A stretch of 41,868 bases of DNA from Ornatilinea sp. (GCA_018433975.1 JAHDQE010000025.1:1-41868), one strand, 5' to 3'; counted from the first letter of the stretch, positions 1 to 7,740 are shown. Notes: generated by a model not told the origin, from the sequence alone. Program-made: numbers and translations.

Positions 1-593
1 ACGGCGCGGATCGCGTATCTGATGAACGGGATCGAGTCTTAATGCCCGTGAGGGCTTTTATTGATTCTGATGAAGTACCCCTAACACCAGAACCTTAAAA
101 AGGAGACTGTCTTAATGCCCGTGAGGGCTTTTATTGATTCTGATCTCTGGAAAAGCTGGAATGAGCTGATGGTGATCTGGATTGGTCTTAATGCCCGTGA
201 GGGCTTTTATTGATTCTGATGAAAACAGGGTTGTGAAAACTGGGGCAGTCAACCGGATGTCTTAATGCCCGTGAGGGCTTTTATTGATTCTGATTGAAGA
301 ACAGAAAATATGATGAAGTAAGCGTGTATATACGTCTTAATGCCCGTGAGGGCTTTTATTGATTCTGATGTAATCACTGTCCAGAGTTTAGACAGTGAAA
401 AGAGAAAGTCTTAATGCCCGTGAGGGCTTTTATTGATTCTGATCTATCTAGGACGGTCTCTGGAAGATAACAATGAGATACGTCTTAATGCCCGTGAGGG
501 CTTTTATTGATTCTGATCCACGTCCAAAGCGATTGATCTGGCCTCCGAAAAGTTTTGGTCTTAATGCCCGTGAGGGCTTTTATTGATTCTGAT
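1..593 (-). CRISPR. CRISPR array 1, eight 36-bp repeats, truncated by the window edge
   Basis: Eight identical 36-bp repeats start at 36, 109, 185, 259, 334, 408, 482 and 558. On the + strand each begins GTCTTAATGCCCGTGAGGGC and ends TTTTATTGATTCTGAT. Spacers are 37-40 bp, and bases 1-35 are the end of a further spacer, so the array continues to the left. The leader lies on the right, so transcription is leftward. In that orientation the repeat has a GCCC/GGGC stem followed by exactly eight bases, ATTAAGAC, which matches the 8-nt 5' handle left by Cas6 cleavage at the base of a repeat hairpin. Repeat identity up to the leader suggests an active or recently active array. Confidence 0.98.
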
Positions 594-793
594 ACCTCTT
601 TCGATCTCCCACAACAGCTTGTTTTTCGCTGCATTTAAGGGTTTTTGCATTCAATTTACCCTCTATATTATACTCCTTCTTCTGTTTCCTCCCCTTAAAA
701 ACCTCTTTCCCTCCACCGGATCGAAAACTGCGCGCGGTCCTCTCAAAACGCCTTGAAATTGCCGTTTTTCAGGCAGGTCCGCGCAATTTCGGA
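594..793 (-). promoter_or_regulatory. CRISPR leader 1
   Basis: This AT-rich stretch follows the last repeat of array 1 and is clearly homologous, with scattered substitutions, to 4004-4203 next to array 2. Shared blocks include CTCCCACAACAGCTT, ATTTAAGGGTTTT and GCGCAATTTCGGA. The far end (722-791) holds a nested inverted repeat: an outer GAAAACTGCGCG/CGCGCAATTTC pair and an inner AAAACG/CGTTTT pair. It lies just past the cas2 stop, so it could end the cas1-cas2 transcript, be an adaptation signal, or both. No single promoter stands out. Confidence 0.85.
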
Positions 794-814
794 CTGTTTT
801 ACTCCGCTTTTTGC

Positions 815-1102
815 TTACAATACCACTGCACCCGGCGGTTCGCTGGTTTTTCCTCGCCCGTAAATGCGGATCTTCTTCCGGCATTCCGCGCACAGCATAT
901 ACACCCGCAGGCTGTCTTCCTTCCCGTCCAGGATCTTCTGCGTGCGCCGGACCACCTCCGCCAGCTCTTTATGGGTCAGGTACGCTTCAAACACGCTCCC
1001 CTGCACCCGCGCGCCGACTGCTTCCATCTCTTTAGCCAGCTTCGCCCGCCGCCGGTCGTCGGCCATATCATACGCCAGCAGGTAAAAGTTCCGGACGGCC
1101 AC
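815..1102 (-). CDS. cas2: CRISPR-associated endonuclease Cas2
   Basis: A 95-residue protein of normal Cas2 length. The N-terminus FYLLAYDMADDRRR is the typical first beta strand with the metal-binding Asp of the ferredoxin-like fold, and RVYMLCAECRKKIRIYG forms later strands. Cas2 dimers bridge two Cas1 dimers in the spacer-integration complex. The open frame extends upstream into cas1, but the fold begins at the GTG at 1102, one base after the cas1 stop (TAA-G-GTG), which implies translational coupling. Array 1 leader follows directly downstream. Confidence 0.95.
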   Translation of the reverse strand: MAVRNFYLLAYDMADDRRRAKLAKEMEAVGARVQGSVFEAYLTHKELAEVVRRTQKILDGKEDSLRVYMLCAECRKKIRIYGRGKTSEPPGAVVL

Positions 1103-1103
1103 C

Positions 1104-2120
1104 TTACCGGAACCCCATCCCGCGGAAGGAGACCACCCCGCTCTCCACACACTGCCGGACCTGGCGGGCCTGCTCCACCAGACACTGGCGCATGGGCAGC
1201 TTCCTGCCCTGCACGGGATGCGTGACCGCCGCCTCCATCCGCTGCTCAAACGCCCGGATGAACTGCCGTTTCCCCTCCTCGCTCAACAGCACTCCGCGGA
1301 CCGCTCCTCCCGCGCTGCCGCCCTTCACCTCCCGGAAATCCTCCGGGCGGACGATCTCGCCCTGCACCGCCCGCAGCACCGCCCCATCCACCACCGGACG
1401 GAACTCTTCCATCAGGTCCAGCCCCAGCGCGGGGCGGTTATAGGCCAGGTTGTGCAGGAACCCGGCATAAGGGTCCAGCCCCACCGCCGCGGCGGCTCCC
1501 GTGGCGATCCCCGCCAGCAGGGTGTACCCCAGCGAGAGCAGGGCGTTGACCGGGTCCGGCGGCGGCCTGCGCTGGCGCGACTGAAAATGCCATTCCTCGC
1601 CAAACAAGCGGCGGTAACCGCCAAAATAAGCCGCCGCCGAGGAGCCTTCCACACCCCTCAGGCTCGATAAGCCTCGCTTGCGCGGGACCTGTGCCAGCCC
1701 GGCCTGGATGCGTTCCACCGCCGAGGCGATTTCCGGGTCCCCGCGGTCGCGGTTATGCCGCTGGAGCAGCGCCCGCTGGTGGCGCAGCTTGGCCGTCACC
1801 AGGTTTTTAGCCATCTCCAGGGTAAAATCGGCATCTCCCAGCCGCCGGTACTGCGCCCGGCGCAGCGGCACGTGCGGGGTTTCCATCCCGCTCAGGTGTC
1901 CCCGGTAGCTCCCCGAACGGCTCAGGAACACCACCTCGATGTTCCTGGAGAGCAGCGCGCTGATGGCCGGCGTGGTCAGGCCGATATTGCCAAACAATAC
2001 AACCTGCGAGACGTGCGCCAACGGGACCGAGGCCAGCTCTTCGTCCGCCTGTTCGATCCGCAGGCGGCGGTTGCTCACCCGCAGCCTGGCCCCCTGCAGA
2101 GTCACATAGATGGGCGGCAT
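1104..2120 (-). CDS. cas1: CRISPR integrase Cas1
   Basis: 338 residues, the usual Cas1 length. It has an N-terminal beta domain (about 1-90) and a C-terminal helical catalytic domain. The three metal ligands are visible: E158 in LRGVEGSSAAAYF, H223 in GFLHNLAYNRP, and E238/E239 in LDLMEEFRP. A strong ribosome site, AAAGGAGGGGGAAT, precedes the ATG at 2120. There is no reverse-transcriptase or Cas6 fusion and no cas4 next to it. It should integrate spacers at both leader-repeat junctions, since the two leaders are homologous. The last 60 or so residues (TAA at 1104) run straight into cas2. Confidence 0.97.
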   Translation of the reverse strand: MPPIYVTLQGARLRVSNRRLRIEQADEELASVPLAHVSQVVLFGNIGLTTPAISALLSRNIEVVFLSRSGSYRGHLSGMETPHVPLRRAQYRRLGDADFTLEMAKNLVTAKLRHQRALLQRHNRDRGDPEIASAVERIQAGLAQVPRKRGLSSLRGVEGSSAAAYFGGYRRLFGEEWHFQSRQRRPPPDPVNALLSLGYTLLAGIATGAAAAVGLDPYAGFLHNLAYNRPALGLDLMEEFRPVVDGAVLRAVQGEIVRPEDFREVKGGSAGGAVRGVLLSEEGKRQFIRAFEQRMEAAVTHPVQGRKLPMRQCLVEQARQVRQCVESGVVSFRGMGFR

Positions 2121-2284
2121 ATTCCCCCTCCTTTCACACAGATTTTATTCCTCACGGATCACACACCCCTTGATGGACACCCCGCCCGCCTGCCGCTCCT
2201 GCAGTACCGTGCTCCTCTCACAGGATACGCCATGGGATTATCAGGAATTCGGGCAAGCCCGAAGACATCTCCCATTACCGCAGG

Positions 2285-2467
2285 TTACTCAAAGGATTTA
2301 CGGGCACGTTTGAAATCGTAAATCGTGCCAATGAGAGCAGGCAGAAAAAACAAAACCGCTCTCGGAAAAGGCAAAATCCCAAAAAAAGTTATGCCGGTTA
2401 TCAAAACGAACGCGCCTTTTCCCATACAAACCATCCCGGCAGATTGGCCACGAAAAACCATTCTCAC
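2285..2467 (-). CDS. Small two-helix membrane protein, unknown function
   Basis: 60 residues from GTG 2467, or 58 from the ATG at 2461. A near-perfect ribosome site (GAGGAGGAAACT) sits directly upstream, which is the main reason to believe it is real. Residues 17-33 and 36-51 are hydrophobic and could form a helical hairpin in the membrane; the C-terminus YDFKRARKSFE is basic and probably cytoplasmic. Its start overlaps the stop of an upstream reading frame as GTGA. It sits between array 2 and cas1 and reads in the same direction. I do not recognise the family. Small membrane proteins accompany some type III systems, but a link here is only suggested by position. Confidence 0.5.
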   Translation of the reverse strand: MRMVFRGQSAGMVCMGKGAFVLITGITFFGILPFPRAVLFFLPALIGTIYDFKRARKSFE

Positions 2468-2556
2468 AGTTTCCTCCTCAACAAAGCAAACAGATCAAAC
2501 TTTGCAGAAACCTCCCGCATGGCTTCCAGCGGCAATACCCTTCCCGGCCATATTGG
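2464..2556 (-). pseudogene. C-terminal remnant of a gene cut by CRISPR array 2
   Basis: On the minus strand an open frame runs out of the first, degenerate repeat of array 2 and ends at the TGA 2466-2464. It encodes PIWPGRVLPLEAMREV, then a Leu/Lys-rich tail ending in ALLRRKL. Composition and the GTGA overlap with the small membrane gene make it look like the end of a real gene whose front is missing. It could also be a complete micro-ORF of 18 residues from the internal ATG. Family unknown. Confidence 0.3.
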
Positions 2557-4003
2557 GTTTTAATGCCCTCACACAGCACCCCGCCAGGGGGTGAGAGCTT
2601 TTATTAATTTCGATCCGATTCCCCCCGCTACGCCGCCTACCTCCGGGATTCCGGGTCTTAATTGCCCGTGAAGGCTTTTATTAATTTCGATTATTCAGAT
2701 CCCAAAAGCGACCCAATATCAACATTCGTCGTCTTAATGCCCGCAAGGGCTTTTATTAATTTCGATGACTGTAGTTCTGAGTGATCAAGTAAAAACGCAG
2801 TATGAGTCTTAATACCCGCGAGGGCTTTTATTAATTCTGATTTTGGTTTGATGCCTGCTATTGCGGCCTCTGTCGTTGTGTCTTAATGCCCGCGAGGGCT
2901 TTTACTAATTTCGATGGTTGGCAAGTGATATATATTGGTAATGTGTGGTACTTGTCTTAATGCCCTTGCGAAGCACCCCGCCAAGGTGAGGGCTTTTATT
3001 GATTCCGATAGATCAAATCCTTTTCTAACCACCGCTTAGGCCGCTAAACTCCTGTTTTATGCCCTTGCGGGTTTTTAGAGCTTCTAATGAGTTAACAAGG
3101 GTGGAGAATACCATTAACTACCATGCAGGCGTCTTAATGCCCATGAGGGCTTTTACTAATTTCGATCAGCATCTGCGATGCGGTGCGGACGTGGGTGTCG
3201 GGCCAGGAGTCTTAATGCCCGTGAGGGCTTTTATTAATTTCGATGGGCGGCGGCTGAAGCGCTACGGGCGTCTGGCCGGTCTGTCTTAATACCCGCGAGG
3301 GCTTTTATTAATTTCGATAGGAAAGGCTGTTGAGGTGATTTATGAGCAAGTATCCAGAGAGTCTTAATGCCCGCAAGGGCTTTTATTAATTTCGATGCTT
3401 CAACTTACGGCTTATGCTATGACGGCAATGAATTCTTGTCTTAATGCCCGCGAGGGCTTTTATTAATTCTGATGTTCCTTCCGGGATGGTGAGAGATGGT
3501 AACGAAAAACGAGTCTTAATGCCTGCGAGGGCTTTTATTAATTTCGATAATCCGGCGGAATTGATTATTACTATCGGCACGGTTAGTGCGTCTTAATGCC
3601 CGCGAGGGCTTTTATTAATTTCGATAAAGCCTATGGCGAGTAATTACTGGGCGAAGGTCTATATGTCTTAATGCCCGCGAGGGCTTTTATTAATTTCGAT
3701 CTTAACAGGAGGATACATGAGCAGTAAATCAGGTGTTGGGTCTTAATGCCCGCGAGGGCTTTTATTAATTTCGATATATTATGCCTTATTCAGACGAAGG
3801 TACTCCAAGCGGAAGTCTTAATGCCCGCGAGGGCTTTTATTAATTTCGATCTTACCGTAGAAATGTTTGACCCTAAACAAATGAAAGTACAGGTCTTAAT
3901 GCCCGCGAGGGCTTTTATTAATTTCGATCAACAACATGGAGGCAGAAATGTTTGACAGTGGGATAGGGTCTTAATGCCCGCGAGGGCTTTTATTAATTTC
4001 GAT
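2557..4003 (-). CRISPR. CRISPR array 2, 19 repeats with a decayed, hairpin-expanded old end
   Basis: Repeats start at 2557, 2655, 2731, 2806, 2880, 2954, 3054, 3131, 3209, 3283, 3361, 3438, 3513, 3590, 3665, 3740, 3815, 3893 and 3968. Spacers are 38-44 bp. The standard unit is 36 bp, GTCTTAATGCCCGCGAGGGC then TTTTATTAATTTCGAT, differing from array 1 in the hairpin loop and at the end. The leader is on the right, so transcription is leftward with the same ATTAAGAC handle. Repeats far from the leader are degenerate: 2655 has an extra T, 3054-3089 is barely recognisable, and the repeats at 2557 (58 bp) and 2954 (56 bp) carry related insertions of about 20 bp in the hairpin loop. Confidence 0.97.
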
Positions 4004-4203
4004 GCCTCTTTCGACCTCCCACAACAGCTTATTTTTCGCTGTATTTAAGGGTTTTAACATTTAATTTACCCTTTATACTATACTTCTTTTTCTTTTTTAT
4101 CACCTTAAAACCCCATCTTCCCCCACCACACCGGAAACTGCGCGGGAGCCCTTCAAAACGCCCTGAAAATGCCGTTTTGGGGGCAGGCCCGCGCAATTTC
4201 GGA
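4004..4203 (-). promoter_or_regulatory. CRISPR leader 2
   Basis: Homologous over its whole length to leader 1 (594-793). The leader-distal end again folds as nested inverted repeats: outer CCGGAAACTGCGCGGG (4131) against CCCGCGCAATTTCGG (4188), inner CAAAACG (4154) against CGTTTTG (4173). The inner stem is perfect here and its loop differs from leader 1, so the structure, not only the sequence, seems kept. Confidence 0.85.
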
Positions 4204-4259
4204 TAAAAGCAGTGGAAAATTTCATTTTTTACCCTATTCGGTTGTTAAGGTGCTGATGC

Positions 4260-4281
4260 GGGGCGGCAGACCGCACGCCCC
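4260..4281 (-). terminator. Possible weak terminator after cas6
   Basis: GGGGCG (4260-4265) and CGCCCC (4276-4281) form a 6-bp GC stem with a 10-base loop 12 bases past the cas6 stop. There is no T-run directly after it on the minus strand, so termination here is uncertain. Confidence 0.3.
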
Positions 4282-4293
4282 ACGGGAACTGTT

Positions 4294-5169
4294 TTAACCT
4301 TCAGGATTCCGGCGGCCGGCCGGGCGCGGGCTGGGGCGGCACTGTCCCATCCCCATCGTGGTTCCGGCCCCCACCCCCGCGTAAAAGGCGTAAGCCGCCA
4401 GGGCCTGCGCCAGGCTCATCCAGTAGCGGTCGGCGTTGAGGGTGGCATAGCTCACCTCCCCCACCGCCCCGGAGCGCACCCCCTCCGCCTTGGTCCCCGC
4501 CAGGCGGCTGCGCAGTGTAAAAGCCGAGACCGCCAGGCACTTCTCTGCGTAGCGCCGGGTTTCCTCCGGCATGGCCACCGGAGCAAACCGGTTCCACTTG
4601 GCCAGCAGGCTGCCGAACACCAGCGCCGGCAGCGGCAGGGGCACCTGAATGCCGTTGGACTTGAACACGGTCGGGCTGGTGAACAGCAGGTGGATCTTCC
4701 GCGCCGGGGCCCGGCCGGCCAGCAGATGCGCCGCGCTCAACGCGGCGTAAGAGGTATGGCCCGCCCACGGGTCTTCCCCGCCATCCGTATAGACGGCGCT
4801 CACTTCAAAGGGGATGTGGTCCAGCTCCACCACCTTCCCCGGGCTGAAAGAGCCGCCCAGTTGGACGGCCTCCCACAGTCTGCCGGCCACCGCCGCATCC
4901 AGCGCCGTATAGCGCAGCCGGTACACCCCCTGCGGGTCGAGCTGCCTGCCGGGAAATTTCCCCATCAGGCTGGAAGCGGTAAACGGGCGGACGCCCTCCC
5001 CGGTATGCAGGCTTTCCGCCAGGGCGGGGTCGGCAGCCCGGACCCTGTCCAGCAGCAGGGCATGGGCCGCCCGGCCCCACCAGTGCGGCAGGTCGCGTTC
5101 CACAGCCTCCTGCACCCGGGGCCGCAGCTCCAATACACAGGCCAGCAGGTCCATCCGTTCATCCGTCAT
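4294..5169 (-). CDS. cas6: CRISPR RNA endoribonuclease Cas6
   Basis: 291 residues from the ATG at 5169, within the range for Cas6. Cas6 cuts the repeat at the base of its hairpin to leave the 8-nt handle. The N-terminal ferredoxin-like fold carries HALLLDRV (36-43) and the family pattern LHTGEGVRPFTASSL (54-68). The C-terminus has the glycine-rich loop AFYAGVGAGTTMGMGQCR. His residues such as H36 and H55 are catalytic candidates, but I cannot fix the active site by eye. The start overlaps the end of csx15 by 11 bases. It is the last gene of the Csm operon and lies beside leader 2. Confidence 0.92.
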   Translation of the reverse strand: MTDERMDLLACVLELRPRVQEAVERDLPHWWGRAAHALLLDRVRAADPALAESLHTGEGVRPFTASSLMGKFPGRQLDPQGVYRLRYTALDAAVAGRLWEAVQLGGSFSPGKVVELDHIPFEVSAVYTDGGEDPWAGHTSYAALSAAHLLAGRAPARKIHLLFTSPTVFKSNGIQVPLPLPALVFGSLLAKWNRFAPVAMPEETRRYAEKCLAVSAFTLRSRLAGTKAEGVRSGAVGEVSYATLNADRYWMSLAQALAAYAFYAGVGAGTTMGMGQCRPSPRPAGRRNPEG

Positions 5170-5548
5170 AACGCTTCCTCCGCGCGCTGTCGCGCACATT
5201 CTGCAGGTTGAGGATCTCCGCCACCTCATACTGCGGCGGCAGGCTGCCGGGCGCGGGGCGCAGGCGCAGGACCGGCGGGAAGTACCCCATCCGTCCGTGC
5301 AGCTCCGCCAGCAGCAGAGCCGCGATGAAGTTCAGCGAAGGCAGGTTCACCAGGATCGCTTCGGTCTGCAGGGCCTCGGCGCTCAGCGGCATCCGCTCCA
5401 TCAGACTCTCCAACTGGGGCAGGAAAGGTCCTTCACCGTCAAACTGCACCGGCAGGTCAATCACCTCCACAATCTCCTGTCCGGACAGTTCGGCCGTCCG
5501 GCGGCACTGCTTCTCCGTCAGGGGATGGGCAAAATTCAACAGGATCAT
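5159..5548 (-). CDS. csx15: Csx15-like protein, putative ring nuclease
   Basis: 129 residues starting MILLNFAHPLTEKQ, with conserved-looking LVNLPSLNFIAALLLAELHG and YEVAEILNLQNVRD blocks. This resembles the small Csx15 family found with type III systems, which has been predicted from CARF-superfamily classification to be a ring nuclease, i.e. an enzyme that destroys the cyclic oligoadenylate messenger. That role is a family-level prediction and not shown by any catalytic motif I can name. Start is supported by GAGGTG nine bases upstream. It lies between two effector genes and cas6, the right place for an off-switch. Confidence 0.7.
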   Translation of the reverse strand: MILLNFAHPLTEKQCRRTAELSGQEIVEVIDLPVQFDGEGPFLPQLESLMERMPLSAEALQTEAILVNLPSLNFIAALLLAELHGRMGYFPPVLRLRPAPGSLPPQYEVAEILNLQNVRDSARRKRYDG

Positions 5549-5569
5549 CCGTTACACCTCACAATTCTC

Positions 5570-6487
5570 TCAGGGCTTATCCAGCGCTTCCCGGATAATC
5601 CCGGCAATTTGTTCAATCTTCGGGCCAAACACCACTTTTACCCGGTCGGCAGCAGCCCGGTTCTTGATCGCTTCCGGAGGTTCGTGCTCACAGACCAGCA
5701 CCTTTTCACAATAAATTCCGGCCGCCTCACGGCGCGAGAGGGTTGTCAGTTCGTACAGGTCCTCTTTGACCACTTCCCGGGATGTTTTACAGGAACAAAC
5801 CACCAGTTGTCCGTTGCGGGCTGCCGTCACATCCAGCTCGTTCTTCACCATCTCGCCCCGTCCGGTTTTACGGATGAACACATTGCGCTGCACATCGTCA
5901 AAGTCACCGGAATCCCGCAGCAGGGTTTCCACGCGGCGTTCCAGCGCATCACCGCTCTTCGGTGTTTCCACCGGGCGGGCCGGGCCATCCGCCCGGAAAG
6001 CGGGGTGCAGACTGGATTCGATCCCATGCGCCGAGAGGTACTGCCGCACGGAGATATGCACGTCAAAGGGTTCTCGCTCCGTCTCCGAACCATCCGAGCG
6101 CAGGTGAATGATCTGCCGGGTTTCGGTGCTCACATACAGCAAAGCAGCCCCGCTGCCGTAAGCCGCCTGCAGGGCCGCCAGCGACATGATCTTGGTACCC
6201 CCGGTCAGGTTGAGAGCTATTGCTTCATCGTGCAGGAGGTGCTCCATCAGCGTGCTGTTCAGCCGCGTGCGGCAGTAGCCGATATCATACGGCCGCAGCA
6301 GGACGGGCTGGCGCACCGCGATGTGTTTCAACTGAGGGTCCCCCGCGATCACCGCGGCCAGCCGCCCCGCGACCGGCAGGGTGCTCTCGGTAACCGCGAA
6401 CCGGGTTGCGCTGTAGCGCTCCGGGGCCTGCCACAGCGGCAGCAGGTTGGGAATGGGCTGCTCGCCCAGCAGCGAGATCAGGATCAT
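5570..6487 (-). CDS. Card1/Can2-like CARF nuclease (DUF1887 type)
   Basis: 305 residues from the ATG at 6487, which overlaps the upstream csx1 stop as ATGA. The N-terminal CARF domain (1-150) contains LTGGTKIMSLAAL (94-106), the ligand-loop signature of the Card1/Can2 family. The C-terminal half has a PD-(D/E)XK nuclease core: E183, E217-x-D219 in KNELDV, and K234 in CSCKTS. Family members bind cyclic tetra-adenylate made by Cas10 and then cut DNA and/or RNA. At about 300 residues it is shorter than typical Can2 (about 370). The longer upstream frame is out-of-frame csx1 sequence. Confidence 0.88.
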   Translation of the reverse strand: MILISLLGEQPIPNLLPLWQAPERYSATRFAVTESTLPVAGRLAAVIAGDPQLKHIAVRQPVLLRPYDIGYCRTRLNSTLMEHLLHDEAIALNLTGGTKIMSLAALQAAYGSGAALLYVSTETRQIIHLRSDGSETEREPFDVHISVRQYLSAHGIESSLHPAFRADGPARPVETPKSGDALERRVETLLRDSGDFDDVQRNVFIRKTGRGEMVKNELDVTAARNGQLVVCSCKTSREVVKEDLYELTTLSRREAAGIYCEKVLVCEHEPPEAIKNRAAADRVKVVFGPKIEQIAGIIREALDKP

Positions 6488-7737
6488 GAGGAGGCTTCCA
6501 GGGGGAGCTGGTCCAGCAGTTCCAGATTCCGTCGGATGGTATCGATCAGAGCCATTGGCTGGCCCGGGTCGGGACGCATCCCGGCGTGATTGATATCGTT
6601 GCGCACGTTGCCCAGCCTTCCCCACAGGTCCAGTGCCTCCGGCAGGGATGGAATTCCCCGCAAGAACAGGGAATTGAAATCCGTTTTACGCTGGCAAGCG
6701 GCCAGGTACTGTTTGGCTTCAGTATTGATCACCTGTTCAATCCGCGTCCGGTCTTCGCTGCTGGTGATTTCTTTCAATTTCAGATGGGTCATAAACCAGT
6801 TGACCACCCACTCCCGCGCCAGGGTGACGGCCGGCACCCACTGTTCGCGGTCGGCGTACCAGTGGATGATCTCCCGCTGTTTGCGCAGCGACTCCCACAG
6901 ATCATCTTCATCCAGCGGGTCCTGCATCCCCAGCGGATTATAAGTGTCCTGGATGCTGTTCAGCAGCATCACAAACGGCTGGGCGGCGGCGCTGCGGGCC
7001 AGCGCCGGGCGGGCTTTCTCCACCCGCTCCGCCAGACCTTCCGCCGATTTCATGGTTCCCACCGGGCGGATCAACTGCAGGGACTGCGAGATACTTGTCA
7101 GGGCACCGGCCAGGTTGCCCAGTTGACCGGCTTCATTTTGCAGAGCCGGATCTCCCTGAGCTGCTTTCCCCAGGACAGTGCGCTGGGCGGCGATCAGCGA
7201 GGCCAGGTAGCGTGAATCCCCGGTGCGGTTGAAGCGGTCGGCCGCCGCGGACCATTCCAGCAGGGTCAGCATCGGGGTCAGGTCAAACATGGGGGTTTCC
7301 CCATTCCCCATCGCGCTGCCCACGTCAAAAGCGCCGTACAGCACGGCCTTCAGGTGCACGTTTAAACCGGAGCGCAGGAAAGCAGCCGCCAGCAGTCCCA
7401 GCAGCGGAAAGGAGCGCAGTCCGTTGGTAATGTCAAAAGCCACCTCCTCCTTCGGCTCCACACACTCCGCGATCAGGTCAAAGATTTGCCACAGTTCCGC
7501 CTCGGTAGCCCCCAACGGCACCGGGACCGGGCGAACCCGCACGTTCTCCGGCAGTTCCCGGGCAAATTCCGGGAAGACTTCCCGCTCCGCGTCCGCCGTC
7601 AGGAAGACAATTATTTCCTCCGGCTCCAGAAAAGCACAGGAAGCCAGCGGGGAAAACCGCGACGGGTACGTGCGGTCTTCCCATTTATAGATGGTTTCAC
7701 GATATTTCGCAATTCCTAAAAAGGTTAACAGTTTCAT
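6484..7737 (-). CDS. CARF-HEPN ribonuclease, Csx1/Csx2 (DxTHG) type
   Basis: 417 residues. The N-terminal CARF domain (about 1-165) has FDITNGLRSFP (101-111), a variant of the DxTHG motif with Asn in place of His. The long helical C-terminal half ends in a HEPN domain with the R-x4-H catalytic pair R379/H384 in RNDINH. Such proteins are RNases switched on by cyclic oligoadenylate, degrading cell and phage transcripts. It follows csm5 by three bases and overlaps the next gene by ATGA, so it is part of the same operon. Which ring size it binds cannot be read from sequence. Confidence 0.9.
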   Translation of the reverse strand: MKLLTFLGIAKYRETIYKWEDRTYPSRFSPLASCAFLEPEEIIVFLTADAEREVFPEFARELPENVRVRPVPVPLGATEAELWQIFDLIAECVEPKEEVAFDITNGLRSFPLLGLLAAAFLRSGLNVHLKAVLYGAFDVGSAMGNGETPMFDLTPMLTLLEWSAAADRFNRTGDSRYLASLIAAQRTVLGKAAQGDPALQNEAGQLGNLAGALTSISQSLQLIRPVGTMKSAEGLAERVEKARPALARSAAAQPFVMLLNSIQDTYNPLGMQDPLDEDDLWESLRKQREIIHWYADREQWVPAVTLAREWVVNWFMTHLKLKEITSSEDRTRIEQVINTEAKQYLAACQRKTDFNSLFLRGIPSLPEALDLWGRLGNVRNDINHAGMRPDPGQPMALIDTIRRNLELLDQLPLEASS

Positions 7738-7740
7738 CGT

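Noticed and set aside
663..893. 76-codon open frame in leader 1 and the cas2 end
   Set aside because: It overlaps the conserved leader structure and cas2; no protein features.
2121..2284. Possible cas4 or other gene remnant between cas1 and the small membrane gene
   Set aside because: Short frames with a few cysteines exist in several frames, but none is continuous or recognisable, so no gene is called.
3059..3955. Short open frames rich in MPARAFINFD-like repeats
   Set aside because: They are CRISPR repeats translated in frame and not genes.
5297..6589. 430-codon open frame on the + strand
   Set aside because: It lies opposite csx15, the Card1-like gene and the csx1 end, has no ribosome site and no recognisable domain, and is explained by the high GC content of the true minus-strand genes.
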